A stretch of 64,000 bases of DNA from Pseudoxanthomonas jiangsuensis. GTDB lineage: Bacteria; Pseudomonadota; Gammaproteobacteria; Xanthomonadales; Xanthomonadaceae. The notes under the pieces were generated by a model. That model saw only the letters and a program-made list of their open reading frames with translations. It made no database searches and had not been told where the DNA came from. Both the position numbers and the translations under genes were made by a program. Of the stretch, positions 19,387-28,119 are shown piece by piece (position 1 is the first letter of the stretch; each line of letters opens with the position of its first letter). The stretch spans positions 1 through 64,000 of the forward strand of contig NZ_PDWL01000020.1 in NCBI RefSeq assembly GCF_010093185.1, given 5' to 3'.

Positions 19387-21765
19387 ATGACCCAGATGTC
19401 CGCCGCGCTCGCGCGCAAGATCGCCCAGACCATCGCCGAAGAGATCGGCGCGCAGACCCAGCAGGTGCAGGCCGCCGTCGGCCTGCTCGACGAGGGCGCG
19501 ACCGTGCCCTTCATCGCGCGCTACCGCAAGGAGGTCACCGGCGGCCTGGACGACACCCAGCTGCGTAACCTGGAAGTGCGCCTGGGCTACCTGCGCGAGA
19601 TGGAGGAACGCCGCGCCGCGATCCTGGCCAGCATCGACGAACAGGGCAAGCTGAGCGACGAGCTGCGCGCCGAGATCGAGGCCGCCGACAGCAAGTCGCG
19701 GCTGGAGGATCTGTACCTGCCGTACAAGCCCAAGCGCCGTACCCGCGCCCAGATCGCGCGCGAGGCCGGGCTGGAGCCGCTGGCCGACGGCCTGCTGGCC
19801 GATCCGGCGCGGGTGCCGGAGGAGTTCGCCGCCGGCTTCGTCGACGCCGACAAGGGCGTGGCCGACGCCAGGGCCGCGCTGGAAGGCGCGCGCGCGATCC
19901 TGATCGAGCACTGGGGCGAGGACGCCGCCCTGCTCGGCGAGCTGCGCGGCTGGCTGGAGCGCGAGGGCGTGATCCGCTCGAAGGTGGTCGAGGGCAAGGA
20001 GGCCGCCGGCGAGAAGTACCGCGACTACTTCGACCACGCCGAGCCGCTGGCGAAGATCCCTTCGCACCGCCTGCTGGCCCTGTTCCGCGGCCGCCGCGAG
20101 GAATTCCTGCAGCTCGAGCTCGACCCGGGCAGCGACGCGGAGGCCGGTAATGCCTACGCCGAAGGCCGGATCGCCCTGCACGCCGGCATCGCCGAGCGCG
20201 GCCGTCCTGCCGACGCCTGGCTGCGCAATGCCTGCCGCCTGGCTTGGCGCGCCAAGATCCACCTGCACCTGTTGCTGGACCTGTTCAACCAGGCGCGCGA
20301 GAAGGCCGAGGCCGAGGCCATCGCCGTGTTCGGCGACAACCTCAAGGACCTGCTGCTGGCCGCGCCGGCCGGGCCGAAGGCCGTGCTCGGACTCGACCCG
20401 GGCCTGCGCACCGGGGTTAAGGTCGCCGTGGTCGACGCCACCGGCAAGCTGGTCGCCACCGACACGATCTATCCGCACGAGCCCAGGCGCCAGTGGGACG
20501 CTTCGCTGGCCTCGCTGCGCAAGCTCTGCCTGGCCCACGGCGTGCAGCTGATCGCGATCGGCAACGGCACCGCCTCGCGCGAGACCGACAAGCTGGCCGG
20601 CGACCTGCTCAAGCTGGTGCCGGAACTGAAGGCGCAGAAGATCGTGGTCAGCGAGGCCGGCGCCTCGGTGTACTCGGCCTCGGAACTGGCGGCGAAGGAA
20701 TTCCCGGGCCTGGACGTTTCCTTGCGCGGCGCGGTCTCGATCGCCAGGCGCCTGCAGGATCCGCTGGCCGAGCTGGTGAAGATCGAACCCAAGGCCATTG
20801 GCGTCGGCCAGTACCAGCACGACGTCGACCAGTACCGCTTGGCGCGCGCGCTGGACGCCCGGGTCGAGGACTGCGTGAACGCAGTGGGCGTGGACGTGAA
20901 CACCGCCTCGGCGGCGCTGCTGGCGCGGGTCTCCGGGCTGTCGACGACCGTGGCCGAGAACATCGTCAGCTTCCGCGACCAGAACGGCGCCTTCCCCTCG
21001 CGCAAGGCCCTGCTCAAGGTGCCGCGGCTGGGCGAGAAGACCTTCGAACAGTGCGCCGGCTTCCTGCGCATCGCCGACGGCGAGCAGCCGCTGGACGCGT
21101 CCTCGGTACACCCGGAGGCCTATCCGGTGGTGGAACGCATCCTCGCCGCTGGCGGCAGGCAGGTGAAGCAGATCATCGGCGACACCGCCTTCCTGCGCTC
21201 GCTCAAGCCGGCCCAGTTCACCGACGAGCGCTTCGGCGAACCCACCGTGCGCGACATCCTGAAGGAACTGGAGAAGCCCGGCCGCGACCCGCGCCCGGAG
21301 TTCAAGGCGGCCAAGTTCGCCGACGGCGTCGAGGACATCAAGGACCTGCGTCCGGGCATGGTCCTGGAGGGCGTGGTCAGCAATGTCGCCGCGTTCGGCG
21401 CCTTCGTCGACATCGGCGTGCACCAGGACGGCCTGGTCCACATCTCGGCGCTGTCGGACCGCTACGTGAAGGATCCGCGCGAGGTGGTCAAGGCCGGCGA
21501 CATCGTCAAGGTCAAGGTGCTGGAGGTGGATGTGGCGCGCAAGCGCATCGCCCTGACCCGGCGCCTGGACGACGAACCGGGGCAGCCGGCCGCACGTCCG
21601 GCGGGCGAGCGCGATGGACGCCGCGACGGCGGCCGGCCGGGCGCGCCGCAGCGCGATCCACGCGGCCAAGACCGCAGCCGTGGCGGCGCCGCGCGTCCGC
21701 AGCCGCAGGCCGCGCCGTTCAACAGCGCGATGGCCGATGCGCTGAAGGGCCTGCGCCGGTCCTGA
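19387..21765 (+). CDS. tex: Tex family transcription accessory / RNA-binding protein
   Basis: 792 residues, cytoplasmic. Order: N-terminal Tex helical region ([21 protein letters not shown]), YqgF/RuvX-like RNase H fold ([18 protein letters not shown], near 340), helix-hairpin-helix region ([19 protein letters not shown]), and a C-terminal S1 RNA-binding domain ([33 protein letters not shown], near 655). It ends with an Arg/Gly/Pro-rich tail. Tex proteins bind nucleic acid and affect transcription and stress or virulence traits in several bacteria. The ATG at 19387 starts the conserved region; 19396 is an alternative. Confidence 0.95.
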   Translation: MTQMSAALARKIAQTIAEEIGAQTQQVQAAVGLLDEGATVPFIARYRKEVTGGLDDTQLRNLEVRLGYLREMEERRAAILASIDEQGKLSDELRAEIEAADSKSRLEDLYLPYKPKRRTRAQIAREAGLEPLADGLLADPARVPEEFAAGFVDADKGVADARAALEGARAILIEHWGEDAALLGELRGWLEREGVIRSKVVEGKEAAGEKYRDYFDHAEPLAKIPSHRLLALFRGRREEFLQLELDPGSDAEAGNAYAEGRIALHAGIAERGRPADAWLRNACRLAWRAKIHLHLLLDLFNQAREKAEAEAIAVFGDNLKDLLLAAPAGPKAVLGLDPGLRTGVKVAVVDATGKLVATDTIYPHEPRRQWDASLASLRKLCLAHGVQLIAIGNGTASRETDKLAGDLLKLVPELKAQKIVVSEAGASVYSASELAAKEFPGLDVSLRGAVSIARRLQDPLAELVKIEPKAIGVGQYQHDVDQYRLARALDARVEDCVNAVGVDVNTASAALLARVSGLSTTVAENIVSFRDQNGAFPSRKALLKVPRLGEKTFEQCAGFLRIADGEQPLDASSVHPEAYPVVERILAAGGRQVKQIIGDTAFLRSLKPAQFTDERFGEPTVRDILKELEKPGRDPRPEFKAAKFADGVEDIKDLRPGMVLEGVVSNVAAFGAFVDIGVHQDGLVHISALSDRYVKDPREVVKAGDIVKVKVLEVDVARKRIALTRRLDDEPGQPAARPAGERDGRRDGGRPGAPQRDPRGQDRSRGGAARPQPQAAPFNSAMADALKGLRRS

Positions 21766-21780
21766 GGGCCGGTTGTTCCC

Positions 21781-21807
21781 GCAGGAGCCGGTTCCGGCGG
21801 CTCCTGC
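21781..21807. repeat. REP-like hairpin after tex
   Basis: Inverted repeat GCAGGAGCC (21781-21789) and GGCTCCTGC (21799-21807) with a nine-base loop. It carries the AGGAGCCGG core of the REP elements at 60.15-60.26 kb. It lies between the convergent tex and AhpD-like genes and has no T-run, so it is not a standard terminator. Confidence 0.55.
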
Positions 21808-21826
21808 ACGGGATGACGATCTGCGC

Positions 21827-22183
21827 TCAGCCGGCCGCGGCCTTGGCGAACTCGTCGTACGCCGCCTGCGCGTGCGCGGCGTACATCAGCGACGGGCCGC
21901 CGCCCATGTAGACCGCCACGCCCAGCATCTCGCGGAACTCCTCCGGGGTGGCGCCCAGCCGCACCAGCGCCTTGGCATGGAAGCCCAGGCAGCCGTCGCA
22001 GCGGCTGGCCACGCCGATGGCCATGGCGATCAGTTCCTTGGTCTTCTCGTCCAGCACGCCCGCGGCCATCGCCGCCTTGCTCAGCGCGCCGAAGCCCTGC
22101 ATCACGTCGGCATTGTGGGTGCGCAACCCGGTCAGGTTGCGGGAGATGTCGCGGGTCAGTTCCTGGTAGGACGGGGTGCTCAT
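21827..22183 (-). CDS. Carboxymuconolactone decarboxylase/AhpD-like protein
   Basis: 118 residues, all-alpha CMD fold. The redox motif is in SRCDGCLGFHAKALVRLGA: CxxC followed by His, as in AhpD, which recycles peroxiredoxin. Small stand-alone members act as peroxidase or disulfide-handling proteins, and the exact substrate is unknown. The ATG at 22183 has AGGAG five bases upstream; a GTG directly before it is unlikely to be used. It diverges from the ArsR regulator, and tandem inverted repeats lie in the shared promoter region. I infer control by that regulator. Confidence 0.88.
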   Translation of the reverse strand: MSTPSYQELTRDISRNLTGLRTHNADVMQGFGALSKAAMAAGVLDEKTKELIAMAIGVASRCDGCLGFHAKALVRLGATPEEFREMLGVAVYMGGGPSLMYAAHAQAAYDEFAKAAAG

Positions 22184-22226
22184 CACTTCTCCTGGTTCGT
22201 GGCGACCGCAGTGGCGGCCTCTTTGT

Positions 22227-22255
22227 TTAGACTATCCTAAATTAGATATTTCTAA
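22227..22255. promoter_or_regulatory. Tandem TTAG-N6-CTAA operator (candidate ArsR binding site)
   Basis: Two identical-form inverted repeats, TTAG-N6-CTAA, lie at 22227-22240 and 22242-22255, fifteen bases apart. The second extends to ATTAGA-N4-TCTAAT. They fill the only AT-rich block in the region, between the divergent AhpD-like and ArsR genes. A TATACT -10 element (22256-22261) abuts the second repeat and sits six bases before the arsR ATG, so bound protein would cover the promoter. Symmetry is seen directly; the binding protein is inferred. Confidence 0.65.
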
Positions 22256-22267
22256 TATACTAGCCAC

Positions 22268-22585
22268 ATGAGCCCGCCCATCACCCGCAAGGACCGCACG
22301 TTCATGCAGCAGGGCGCCGCCGAAGCGGCGGCGATGCTGCGCACCCTCGGCCACGACCAGCGCCTGCTGGTGCTGTGCCTGCTGATCGGCCACGGCGAGC
22401 TGACCGTCGGCCAGCTACTGGAGCAGGTCGAGCTGAGCCAGTCGGCCCTGTCCCAGCACCTGGCGCGGATGCGCGAAGACGGCCTGGTCGCCTGCCGCCG
22501 CGAGGGCCAGGCGATGCACTACCGGATCGCCGACCCGCGGGTGGAAACCCTGGTGGCCGCGCTCAAGTCGGTGTTCTGTCCCTGA
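22268..22585 (+). CDS. ArsR/SmtB-family transcriptional regulator, candidate persulfide sensor
   Basis: 105 residues, a single winged-helix domain: AAAMLRTLGHDQRLLVLCLL, then ELTVGQLLEQVELSQSALSQHLARMREDGLV as the recognition region. Metal-binding cysteine clusters of ArsR/SmtB are absent. Cys37 and Cys104 are 67 residues apart. In the sulfide/persulfide sensors SqrR and BigR the reactive cysteines (about 41 and 107) are 66 apart, so this is a candidate of that type. A third Cys is at 76. It precedes a rhodanese gene by 61 bases. The ATG lies so close to the -10 that the message may be leaderless. Confidence 0.85.
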   Translation: MSPPITRKDRTFMQQGAAEAAAMLRTLGHDQRLLVLCLLIGHGELTVGQLLEQVELSQSALSQHLARMREDGLVACRREGQAMHYRIADPRVETLVAALKSVFCP

Positions 22586-22646
22586 GCGGGCCGGGGCACC
22601 GGCCGCTTCCCCGTTCCACCTCCTCCCCGAACCGCGAGCTGCATCG

Positions 22647-23180
22647 ATGAAGACCATCGCTCCCGACGCCGCCCGCGCCCTGCTCGACCAGGGCGCCTTG
22701 CTGGTGGACATCCGCAACGCCGACGAACATGCGCGCGAGCGCATCCCCGGCGCGTACTGCATCCCGCTGGCGCAGCTGGACCGAGCGCCGCAGCTGGCCC
22801 GGCCCGACAACCGCGCCGTGCTGTTCCACTGCCGCTCGGGCCTGCGCACCCAGGCGCATGCTTCAGCGCTGGAAACGGCCGCGAACGGCTGCGAGGCCTA
22901 CATCGTCGAAGGCGGCCTGGACGCCTGGAAGCGCGCCGGCCTGCCGGTCGCGGCCGATGCCGGCGCGCCGCTGGAACTCAACCGCCAGGTGCAGATCGCG
23001 GTCGGCGGCCTGCTGCTGCTCGGCAGCGTGCTGGCGGCGCTGGCGTCCCCGTGGTTCCTTTTGCTGACCGGCTTCCTCGGCGCCGGCCTGATGTTCGCCG
23101 GCCTGTCCGGCTTCTGCGGCATGGCCCTTTTGCTGGCGCGGATGCCGTGGAACCGGCGCTGGCGCGCGCCGGCCGGCTGA
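22647..23180 (+). CDS. Rhodanese-domain membrane protein (rhodanese plus DUF2892)
   Basis: 177 residues. Residues 1-105 form a rhodanese (sulfurtransferase) domain with DIRNADEHARERIPGA and the active-site loop HCRSGLRT, whose Cys accepts a sulfane sulfur. Residues ~115-165 hold two membrane helices (VGGLLLLGSVLAAL, FLGAGLMFAGLSGFCGMALLL) of the DUF2892 type. The same architecture occurs in BigR-type sulfide-response operons. Together with the regulator upstream it probably handles persulfide at the inner membrane. No ribosome site is obvious at the ATG. Confidence 0.88.
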   Translation: MKTIAPDAARALLDQGALLVDIRNADEHARERIPGAYCIPLAQLDRAPQLARPDNRAVLFHCRSGLRTQAHASALETAANGCEAYIVEGGLDAWKRAGLPVAADAGAPLELNRQVQIAVGGLLLLGSVLAALASPWFLLLTGFLGAGLMFAGLSGFCGMALLLARMPWNRRWRAPAG

Positions 23181-23202
23181 AGGCCGCGGCGCCGGCGTCC
23201 CT

Positions 23203-23898
23203 TCAGCCGGCTTCGGCCACCCGCAGGTCCTGCAGCAGCACGCCGGATGCGGCCAGCTCGGCGTCGTGCGGCGCGTCGCGGAAGTCCTCGGCCAGCGCCT
23301 GCGCGTACCAGTCCTGCATCGGCTCCAGCTCCAGCAGGCGCTGCGCGTAGGCGTTGGCCTCCGGATCCGGCAGCTCCAGGCCGAAGGTCTGCAAACGGAA
23401 GGCTATCGGCGCGTAGAACGCGTCCACCGCGCTGAACGCCGCATCGGCCAGGAACGGCCCGCCGAAACGCGCCACGCCCTCGCTCCACAGAGCCGAGACC
23501 CGGGCCAGGTCGCGCAGCAACGCGGGCGGCGTCTCGTGCAGGCGGATGCGCACCCCGCAGCTCATCGAACAGCGGCTGCGCAGCTCGCCGAAGCCGGCGT
23601 GCATCTCCGCCGCGGCGCTGCGCGCCCAGGCGCGGGCCACCGCGTCCTGCGGCCACACCCCGGGGTGGCGCTCGGCCAGGTATTCGACGATCGCCAGCGA
23701 CTCCCAGACCACCGTGATCCCGTCCACCAGGCACGGCACCTTGCCGTTGGGGGCCAGAGCGCGCAGGCGCTCCCAGGCCGCGGCGTCGTGGAACGGCACC
23801 CGCCGTTCCTCGAAGGCGATGTCCAGTACCCGCAGCAGCAGCCACGGCCGCAAAGACCACGAGGAGTAGTTCCGGTTGGCGACGTAGAGCCTGTACAT
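23203..23898 (-). CDS. Glutathione S-transferase family protein
   Basis: 231 residues. An N-terminal thioredoxin-like domain opens with YVANRNYSSWSLRPWLLLRVL, where Ser is a likely glutathione-activating residue. The cis-Pro motif is KVPCLVDG, and the glutathione gamma-glutamyl contact ESLAIVEYLAERHP follows. The C-terminal helical domain is complete. Substrate unknown. It converges on the rhodanese gene and is read toward it; mnmG lies 73 bases upstream on the same strand. A role with the neighbouring sulfur genes is possible but only positional. Confidence 0.88.
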   Translation of the reverse strand: MYRLYVANRNYSSWSLRPWLLLRVLDIAFEERRVPFHDAAAWERLRALAPNGKVPCLVDGITVVWESLAIVEYLAERHPGVWPQDAVARAWARSAAAEMHAGFGELRSRCSMSCGVRIRLHETPPALLRDLARVSALWSEGVARFGGPFLADAAFSAVDAFYAPIAFRLQTFGLELPDPEANAYAQRLLELEPMQDWYAQALAEDFRDAPHDAELAASGVLLQDLRVAEAG

Positions 23899-23971
23899 CG
23901 GCGGTTCCGCAGGGCGTCGCCGGCCGGGCGACGGACCCGGCCATCATAAGTCGCGGCAGGCCCGGCGCCGC

Positions 23972-25867
23972 TCAGGCCACCCGGCTGCGCCGCGCCCGCT
24001 CCAGGTGCACCAGCAAAAGCGAGATCGCCGCCGGGGTCATGCCGGGGATGCGCTGGGCCTGGCCGAGGGTCAGCGGGCGCACGCGCTCGAGCTTCTGCCG
24101 GACCTCGGCCGACAGGCCGCGCACGCCGGCGTAGTCGAAGCCTTCGGGGATCGCGGTCTCCTCGTGCCGGCGCTGGCGCGCGATCTCCTCGCGCTGGCGC
24201 TCGAGGTAGCCGGCGTACTTGACCCCGATCTCGACCTGCTCGGCCACCTGCGCATCGTCCGTGCCCGGGCCCAGCGACGGCACCGTCATCAGCATCGCGT
24301 AGCCCAGCTCGGGACGCTTGATCAGGTCCAGGGCATTGGTCTCGCGGCTCACCGCCACGCCCAGCTGCGCCTCGACCTCGCGGCCCAGGGCGTTGCCCGG
24401 CGTCGCCCACAGCGCGCGCAGGCGCGCGGTCTCGGCCTCGATCGCCTCGCGCTTGGCGCAGAAGCGCGCCCATCGCGCGTCGTCGACCAGGCCCAGGTCG
24501 CGGCCGATCGCGGTCAGGCGCAGGTCGGCATTGTCCTCGCGCAGCTGCAGCCGGTACTCGGCGCGGCTGGTGAACATGCGGTAGGGCTCGCTGGTGCCGT
24601 GGGTGATCAGGTCGTCGACCAGCACGCCCAGGTAGGCCTGGTCGCGGCGCGGCGACCAGCCGTCCTGCCCGCGCACGTGGCGGGCGGCGTTGAGGCCAGC
24701 GAGCAAGCCCTGGGCGGCGGCCTCCTCGTAGCCGGTGGTGCCGTTGATCTGGCCGGCGAAGAACAGTCCCGGCACCAGCCGCGTCTCCAGGGTGGGCTTG
24801 AGCCCGCGCGGGTCGAAGAAGTCGTATTCGATCGCGTAGCCGGGCCGGGTGATGTGCGCACGCTCAAAGCCGCGGATCGAGCGCACCAGCTCCAGCTGCA
24901 CGTCGAACGGCAGCGAGGTGGAGATGCCGTTGGGATAGATCTCGGCCACGTCCAGCCCCTCGGGCTCGACGAAGATCTGGTGGCTGGCCTTCTCGGCGAA
25001 GCGCACCACCTTGTCCTCGATCGAGGGGCAGTAGCGCGGGCCGATGCCTTCGATCTGGCCGCTGTACAGCGGCGAGCGGTCCAGCGCGCCGCGGATGATC
25101 TCGTGGGTGCGCTCGGAGGTGTGGGTGATCCAGCACGGCACCTGGCGCGGATGCTGCCCGGCCCGGCCGAGGAACGACATCACTGGCAGCGGATCGTCGC
25201 CCGGCTGCGCTTCCATCACCGAGTAATCAAGCGTGCGCCCGTCGATCCGCGGCGGGGTGCCGGTCTTGAGCCGGTCGATCGCGAACGGGCGCTCGCGCAG
25301 GCGCGCGGCCAGGGTGGTCGAGGGCGGGTCGCCCATGCGCCCGGCGGCGTACTGGGTCGGGCCGATGTGGATCTTGCCGGCGAGGAAGGTGCCGGCGGTC
25401 AGCACCACCGCGGACGCCTCGAAGCGCAGGCCGGTCTGGGTCACGACCCCGCGCACGGCGTCGCCCGCGCCTTCGCCGATCAGCAGATCGTCCACCGCGG
25501 CCTGGAACACGGTCAGGTTAGGCTGGTTCTCCACGATCCGGCGGATCGCCTGGCGGTACAGCGCGCGGTCGGCCTGGCAGCGGGTGGCGCGCACCGCCGG
25601 GCCCTTGCTGGCGTTGAGGGTGCGCCACTGGATGCCGGCCAGGTCGGCGGCGTGCGCCATCGCCCCGCCGAGGGCGTCGATCTCCCTGACCAGATGGCCC
25701 CTGCCGATCCCGCCGATCGCCGGGTTGCAGCTCATCGCGCCCACGGTCTCGATGTTGTGGGTCAGCAGCAGGGTGCGCGTGCCACTGCGCGCGGCCGCCA
25801 GCGCGGCCTCGGTGCCGGCGTGGCCGCCGCCGATCACGATCACGTCGTAGCGGTGGAAGTCGTTCAT
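23972..25867 (-). CDS. mnmG: tRNA uridine-5-carboxymethylaminomethyl modification enzyme MnmG
   Basis: 631 residues, typical length. With MnmE it makes the cmnm5 group at wobble U34 of several tRNAs, using FAD and methylene-tetrahydrofolate. The FAD-binding [21 protein letters not shown] is at the N-terminus, with [22 protein letters not shown] after it, and the conserved [15 protein letters not shown] near residue 275. The C-terminal helical domain is complete, ending near [18 protein letters not shown]. The start [11 protein letters not shown] at 25867 is preferred over an ATG six bases upstream. Confidence 0.97.
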   Translation of the reverse strand: MNDFHRYDVIVIGGGHAGTEAALAAARSGTRTLLLTHNIETVGAMSCNPAIGGIGRGHLVREIDALGGAMAHAADLAGIQWRTLNASKGPAVRATRCQADRALYRQAIRRIVENQPNLTVFQAAVDDLLIGEGAGDAVRGVVTQTGLRFEASAVVLTAGTFLAGKIHIGPTQYAAGRMGDPPSTTLAARLRERPFAIDRLKTGTPPRIDGRTLDYSVMEAQPGDDPLPVMSFLGRAGQHPRQVPCWITHTSERTHEIIRGALDRSPLYSGQIEGIGPRYCPSIEDKVVRFAEKASHQIFVEPEGLDVAEIYPNGISTSLPFDVQLELVRSIRGFERAHITRPGYAIEYDFFDPRGLKPTLETRLVPGLFFAGQINGTTGYEEAAAQGLLAGLNAARHVRGQDGWSPRRDQAYLGVLVDDLITHGTSEPYRMFTSRAEYRLQLREDNADLRLTAIGRDLGLVDDARWARFCAKREAIEAETARLRALWATPGNALGREVEAQLGVAVSRETNALDLIKRPELGYAMLMTVPSLGPGTDDAQVAEQVEIGVKYAGYLERQREEIARQRRHEETAIPEGFDYAGVRGLSAEVRQKLERVRPLTLGQAQRIPGMTPAAISLLLVHLERARRSRVA

Positions 25868-25965
25868 GGGCATGGCGGTACGGCGCGGGATGAAGGGGCG
25901 GAAGCGGCGGCGGGCCGGAGGCCGGGGATTTTACCGCCGGTGTCCCCCGGCTCCGCCCGCGCGGG

Positions 25966-26106
25966 TTGGCATGGTTCCTGCTGAAACCCTCATGCACCCG
26001 CCGCGGCATGCGTCAGGGGCGCGGCTGGAATTGGAACAGGGGCCAGCCACGCGCGCGGCGGGGAAGCACGGGGGCCGGTAGTCGGGGGACTGCCGGCCCC
26101 TTTTTT
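25966..26106 (+). ncRNA. Candidate small RNA ending at an orphan terminator
   Basis: A strong rho-independent terminator at 26071-26106 reads on the plus strand, yet the nearest upstream genes are on the minus strand. This implies a short plus-strand transcript. The 5' end is unknown; 25966 marks a TTGGCA that could be a -35, with no good -10 after it. Contained sequence includes GGCTGG-N10-CCAGCC pairing potential near 26023-26047. No known family is recognised. Confidence 0.3.
26071..26106 (+). terminator. Rho-independent terminator without an upstream gene
   Basis: Stem of 13 pairs (one U-G) between 26071-26083 and 26088-26100, with a GGGG loop, followed by six T (26101-26106). Left arm begins GGGGCCGG; right arm ends CCGGCCCC. 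There is no matching A-run on the other side, so it works only on the plus strand. Confidence 0.8.
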
Positions 26107-26127
26107 GCCCGCGGTATCCCGGAAAGA

Positions 26128-26153
26128 CGCAGCCCGGCCGAAGCCGGGCTGCG
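26128..26153 (-). terminator. UUCG-loop hairpin, likely end of the lipoprotein transcript
   Basis: Perfect 11-bp stem (26128-26138 with 26143-26153). Read on the minus strand the loop is UUCG closed by C-G, the very stable tetraloop. It is followed by only a short TCTTTCC tract, so it is a moderate terminator about 150 bases after the lipoprotein stop. Confidence 0.55.
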
Positions 26154-26305
26154 AAAGGGTGCCGACGTCCGACAGGGCCGGAACAGGGGGGATCCAGATT
26201 TCCCTGCCGGACATCGACATGGACCAGCCAGACGGGTCAGAAGCTGACGCGCATGGTCACTGCGGATTAGCTTGCGTCCAGACGCAGGCCAACGCAAGGG
26301 GATTT

Positions 26306-27016
26306 TCAGCGCTCCAGCGAGTCGCGATTCACAGTCCTGGAACGCGGTTCGGGCCGCGACTGGGCCGGACGATCCGCGCTGCGTGGCCTCGCCGGTTCGG
26401 CCCGCGACTGCTGCGCCGGACGCGGCGCCATCGCCGGGGCCGGACGCTGCACCCGGACCGGCGCGGCTGCCGGCGGAACCGACGACGGGCGCGGCTGGGC
26501 GGACAGGGTCCGGGTCGCCGGGACGCTGGCCGGAACCACGGCCCGGCCCGGGCTGTTGGCCTGGCGCGGCATCGGCCCCGGGCCGTCGGCCCGGCGCAGC
26601 CGGTCCAGGTCGCGCCAGGGCGCGCGATCGGGGCGAGGCGGCCGGTTGTTGCCGCTCACCGGCGGCGGCGGCCGGTCCGGTCCGTTGCCGTGGTTCTGGC
26701 CGTGGCCGTGGCCGTAATCCGGGCGTGGGGGGCGCGGCGGGCGCGGCTGCACCGGGTAGTAGATCGGCGGCCGACCGTAGTAGCCGCCCCGGTACGGGTA
26801 GTAGTACGAGGGATAGCCATAGCTGAGCCCGAACGACACGCCCGGGCTGTAGCCGTAGTACGGGCCGGCGTACGGATTGCCGTATTCGTCGTAGTAGCGG
26901 TAGACGGTGGAAGGCTGGCCGCGGTAGTAGCCGCCGCCATCGTCCACGTAGCCATAAGTGGCGCAGCCGCCCAGCGCCAGGGTCAGTGCCAGCGCGGTCA
27001 ACGGTCGGAATCGCAT
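26306..27016 (-). CDS. Tyr/Gly/Pro-rich lipoprotein of unknown function
   Basis: 236 residues. A signal peptide with lipobox LALGGC puts the lipidated Cys near residue 18. Residues 20-95 are extraordinarily rich in Tyr and Gly (GGGYYRGQPSTVYRYYDEYG, YPSYYYPYRGGYYGRPP). Residues 95-236 are Pro/Arg/Ala-rich and low in hydrophobic residues, hence probably disordered. No catalytic motif is seen. Such surface or periplasmic lipoproteins may bind polymers or cell wall, but that is conjecture. Good AGGGGG ribosome site before the ATG. It diverges from the dehydratase gene. Confidence 0.75.
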   Translation of the reverse strand: MRFRPLTALALTLALGGCATYGYVDDGGGYYRGQPSTVYRYYDEYGNPYAGPYYGYSPGVSFGLSYGYPSYYYPYRGGYYGRPPIYYPVQPRPPRPPRPDYGHGHGQNHGNGPDRPPPPVSGNNRPPRPDRAPWRDLDRLRRADGPGPMPRQANSPGRAVVPASVPATRTLSAQPRPSSVPPAAAPVRVQRPAPAMAPRPAQQSRAEPARPRSADRPAQSRPEPRSRTVNRDSLER

Positions 27017-27162
27017 GGGACATCCCCCTTTGCCTCGAGCCTGCAGCTTCGGCGCCAGGCATTGAATCCGTGCTTAACCCTTCCTGCGCGGGCGTACCCG
27101 CCATGAACGGTACAGCCGCCGTTCCATTCTGGGCGACGCCGCCGATACGTTAACCTTCGTGC

Positions 27163-28119
27163 ATGGCTCCCGACCTGCCCGTTCCCGACGACGTCCTCGC
27201 CGCCGCCGCGCGGATCGCCGGGCACGCGCAAATCACGCCGGTGCTGCGTTCGCACAGCCTGGACGCGATCGCCGGCTGCGAACTGGCGTTCAAGGCCGAG
27301 CACCTGCAACGCGGCGGCGCGTTCAAGTTCCGCGGCGCCTGCAACGCGGTGTGGGCGCTGCCCGCCGACGTGGCCGCGCGCGGGGTGGTCACCCACTCCT
27401 CCGGCAACCACGGCGCGGCCTTGGCCCTGGCCGCACGCGGCCGCGGCATCCCCTGCCACGTGGTCGTGCCCGCCGGCGCGGTGGCCGCCAAGCTGGCCAA
27501 CATCCAGCGCCATGGCGCCACCCTGTGGCGCTGCGAGCCGACCCAGGCCGCGCGCGAGGCCACCTGCGCCGAAGTCCAGGCCGCCACCGGCGCCACCCTG
27601 ATCCATCCCTACGCCGACCCGCAGGTGATCGCCGGCCAGGGCACCGCGACCCTGGAACTGGTCGGCGAGGCCGGCGCGCCCGAAATCATGGTGGTGCCGG
27701 TCGGCGGCGGCGGCCTGGCCGCCGGCACCGCGCTGGCGCTGGCGGCGGTCGCGCCCGGCTGCCGCCTGGTCCTGGCCGAACCGGCCGGGGCCGCCGATAC
27801 CGCCCATGCCCTGGCCACCGGCGCGCGCGATCCGGACTTCGTTCCCGACACCCTCTGCGATGGTCTGCGCGGCGCCTTGGGCGCGCCGAACTTCGCCCTG
27901 CTGCGCGCCGCCGGCGCCGAGGCGGTGGTGGTCGAGGACACGGCCACGGTGGCGGCGATGAAGCTGGCCTGGCAGGTGCTCAAACAGGTGGTCGAACCTT
28001 CGTCGGCGATCGCCCTGGCGGCGGTGCTGGCCGAGCCGGCGCGCTTCGCCGGGCGCCGCGTCGGCGTGGTCCTGAGCGGCGGCAACGTCGACCTGGAGGC
28101 GCTGCCGTGGCGGCACTGA
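27163..28119 (+). CDS. Threonine/serine dehydratase (PLP fold type II)
   Basis: 318 residues, single catalytic domain without a regulatory ACT domain. The PLP-binding Lys is in GGAFKFRGACNAV (near 55), the phosphate loop is GGGGLAAGTALAL, and SSGNHGAALALAA is the substrate loop. Enzymes of this form deaminate threonine or serine to 2-oxoacids, or act as serine racemase; sequence alone does not separate these. The next gene starts inside its last codons (13-base overlap), so the two are probably co-translated. Start at the ATG 27163. Confidence 0.9.
   Translation: MAPDLPVPDDVLAAAARIAGHAQITPVLRSHSLDAIAGCELAFKAEHLQRGGAFKFRGACNAVWALPADVAARGVVTHSSGNHGAALALAARGRGIPCHVVVPAGAVAAKLANIQRHGATLWRCEPTQAAREATCAEVQAATGATLIHPYADPQVIAGQGTATLELVGEAGAPEIMVVPVGGGGLAAGTALALAAVAPGCRLVLAEPAGAADTAHALATGARDPDFVPDTLCDGLRGALGAPNFALLRAAGAEAVVVEDTATVAAMKLAWQVLKQVVEPSSAIALAAVLAEPARFAGRRVGVVLSGGNVDLEALPWRH

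Larger units (their letters stand above)
25868..26305. other. 438-base intergenic region between mnmG and the lipoprotein gene
   Basis: No convincing coding sequence. It should hold the mnmG promoter (reading leftward), a minus-strand hairpin that may end the lipoprotein transcript (26128-26153), and a strong plus-strand intrinsic terminator (26071-26106) with no plus-strand gene before it. The short open frames here have atypical Arg/Pro-rich translations and no ribosome sites. Confidence 0.6.

Noticed and set aside
22199..22267. The AT-rich block before the ArsR gene as horizontally acquired DNA
   Set aside because: It is only about 45 bases and is fully explained by the tandem operator and -10 element. 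Flanking genes have normal composition.
25866..26247. Short plus-strand open frames upstream of the orphan terminator as protein genes
   Set aside because: No ribosome sites, Arg/Pro-rich translations, and partial overlap with the mnmG start. A non-coding RNA is the better reading.
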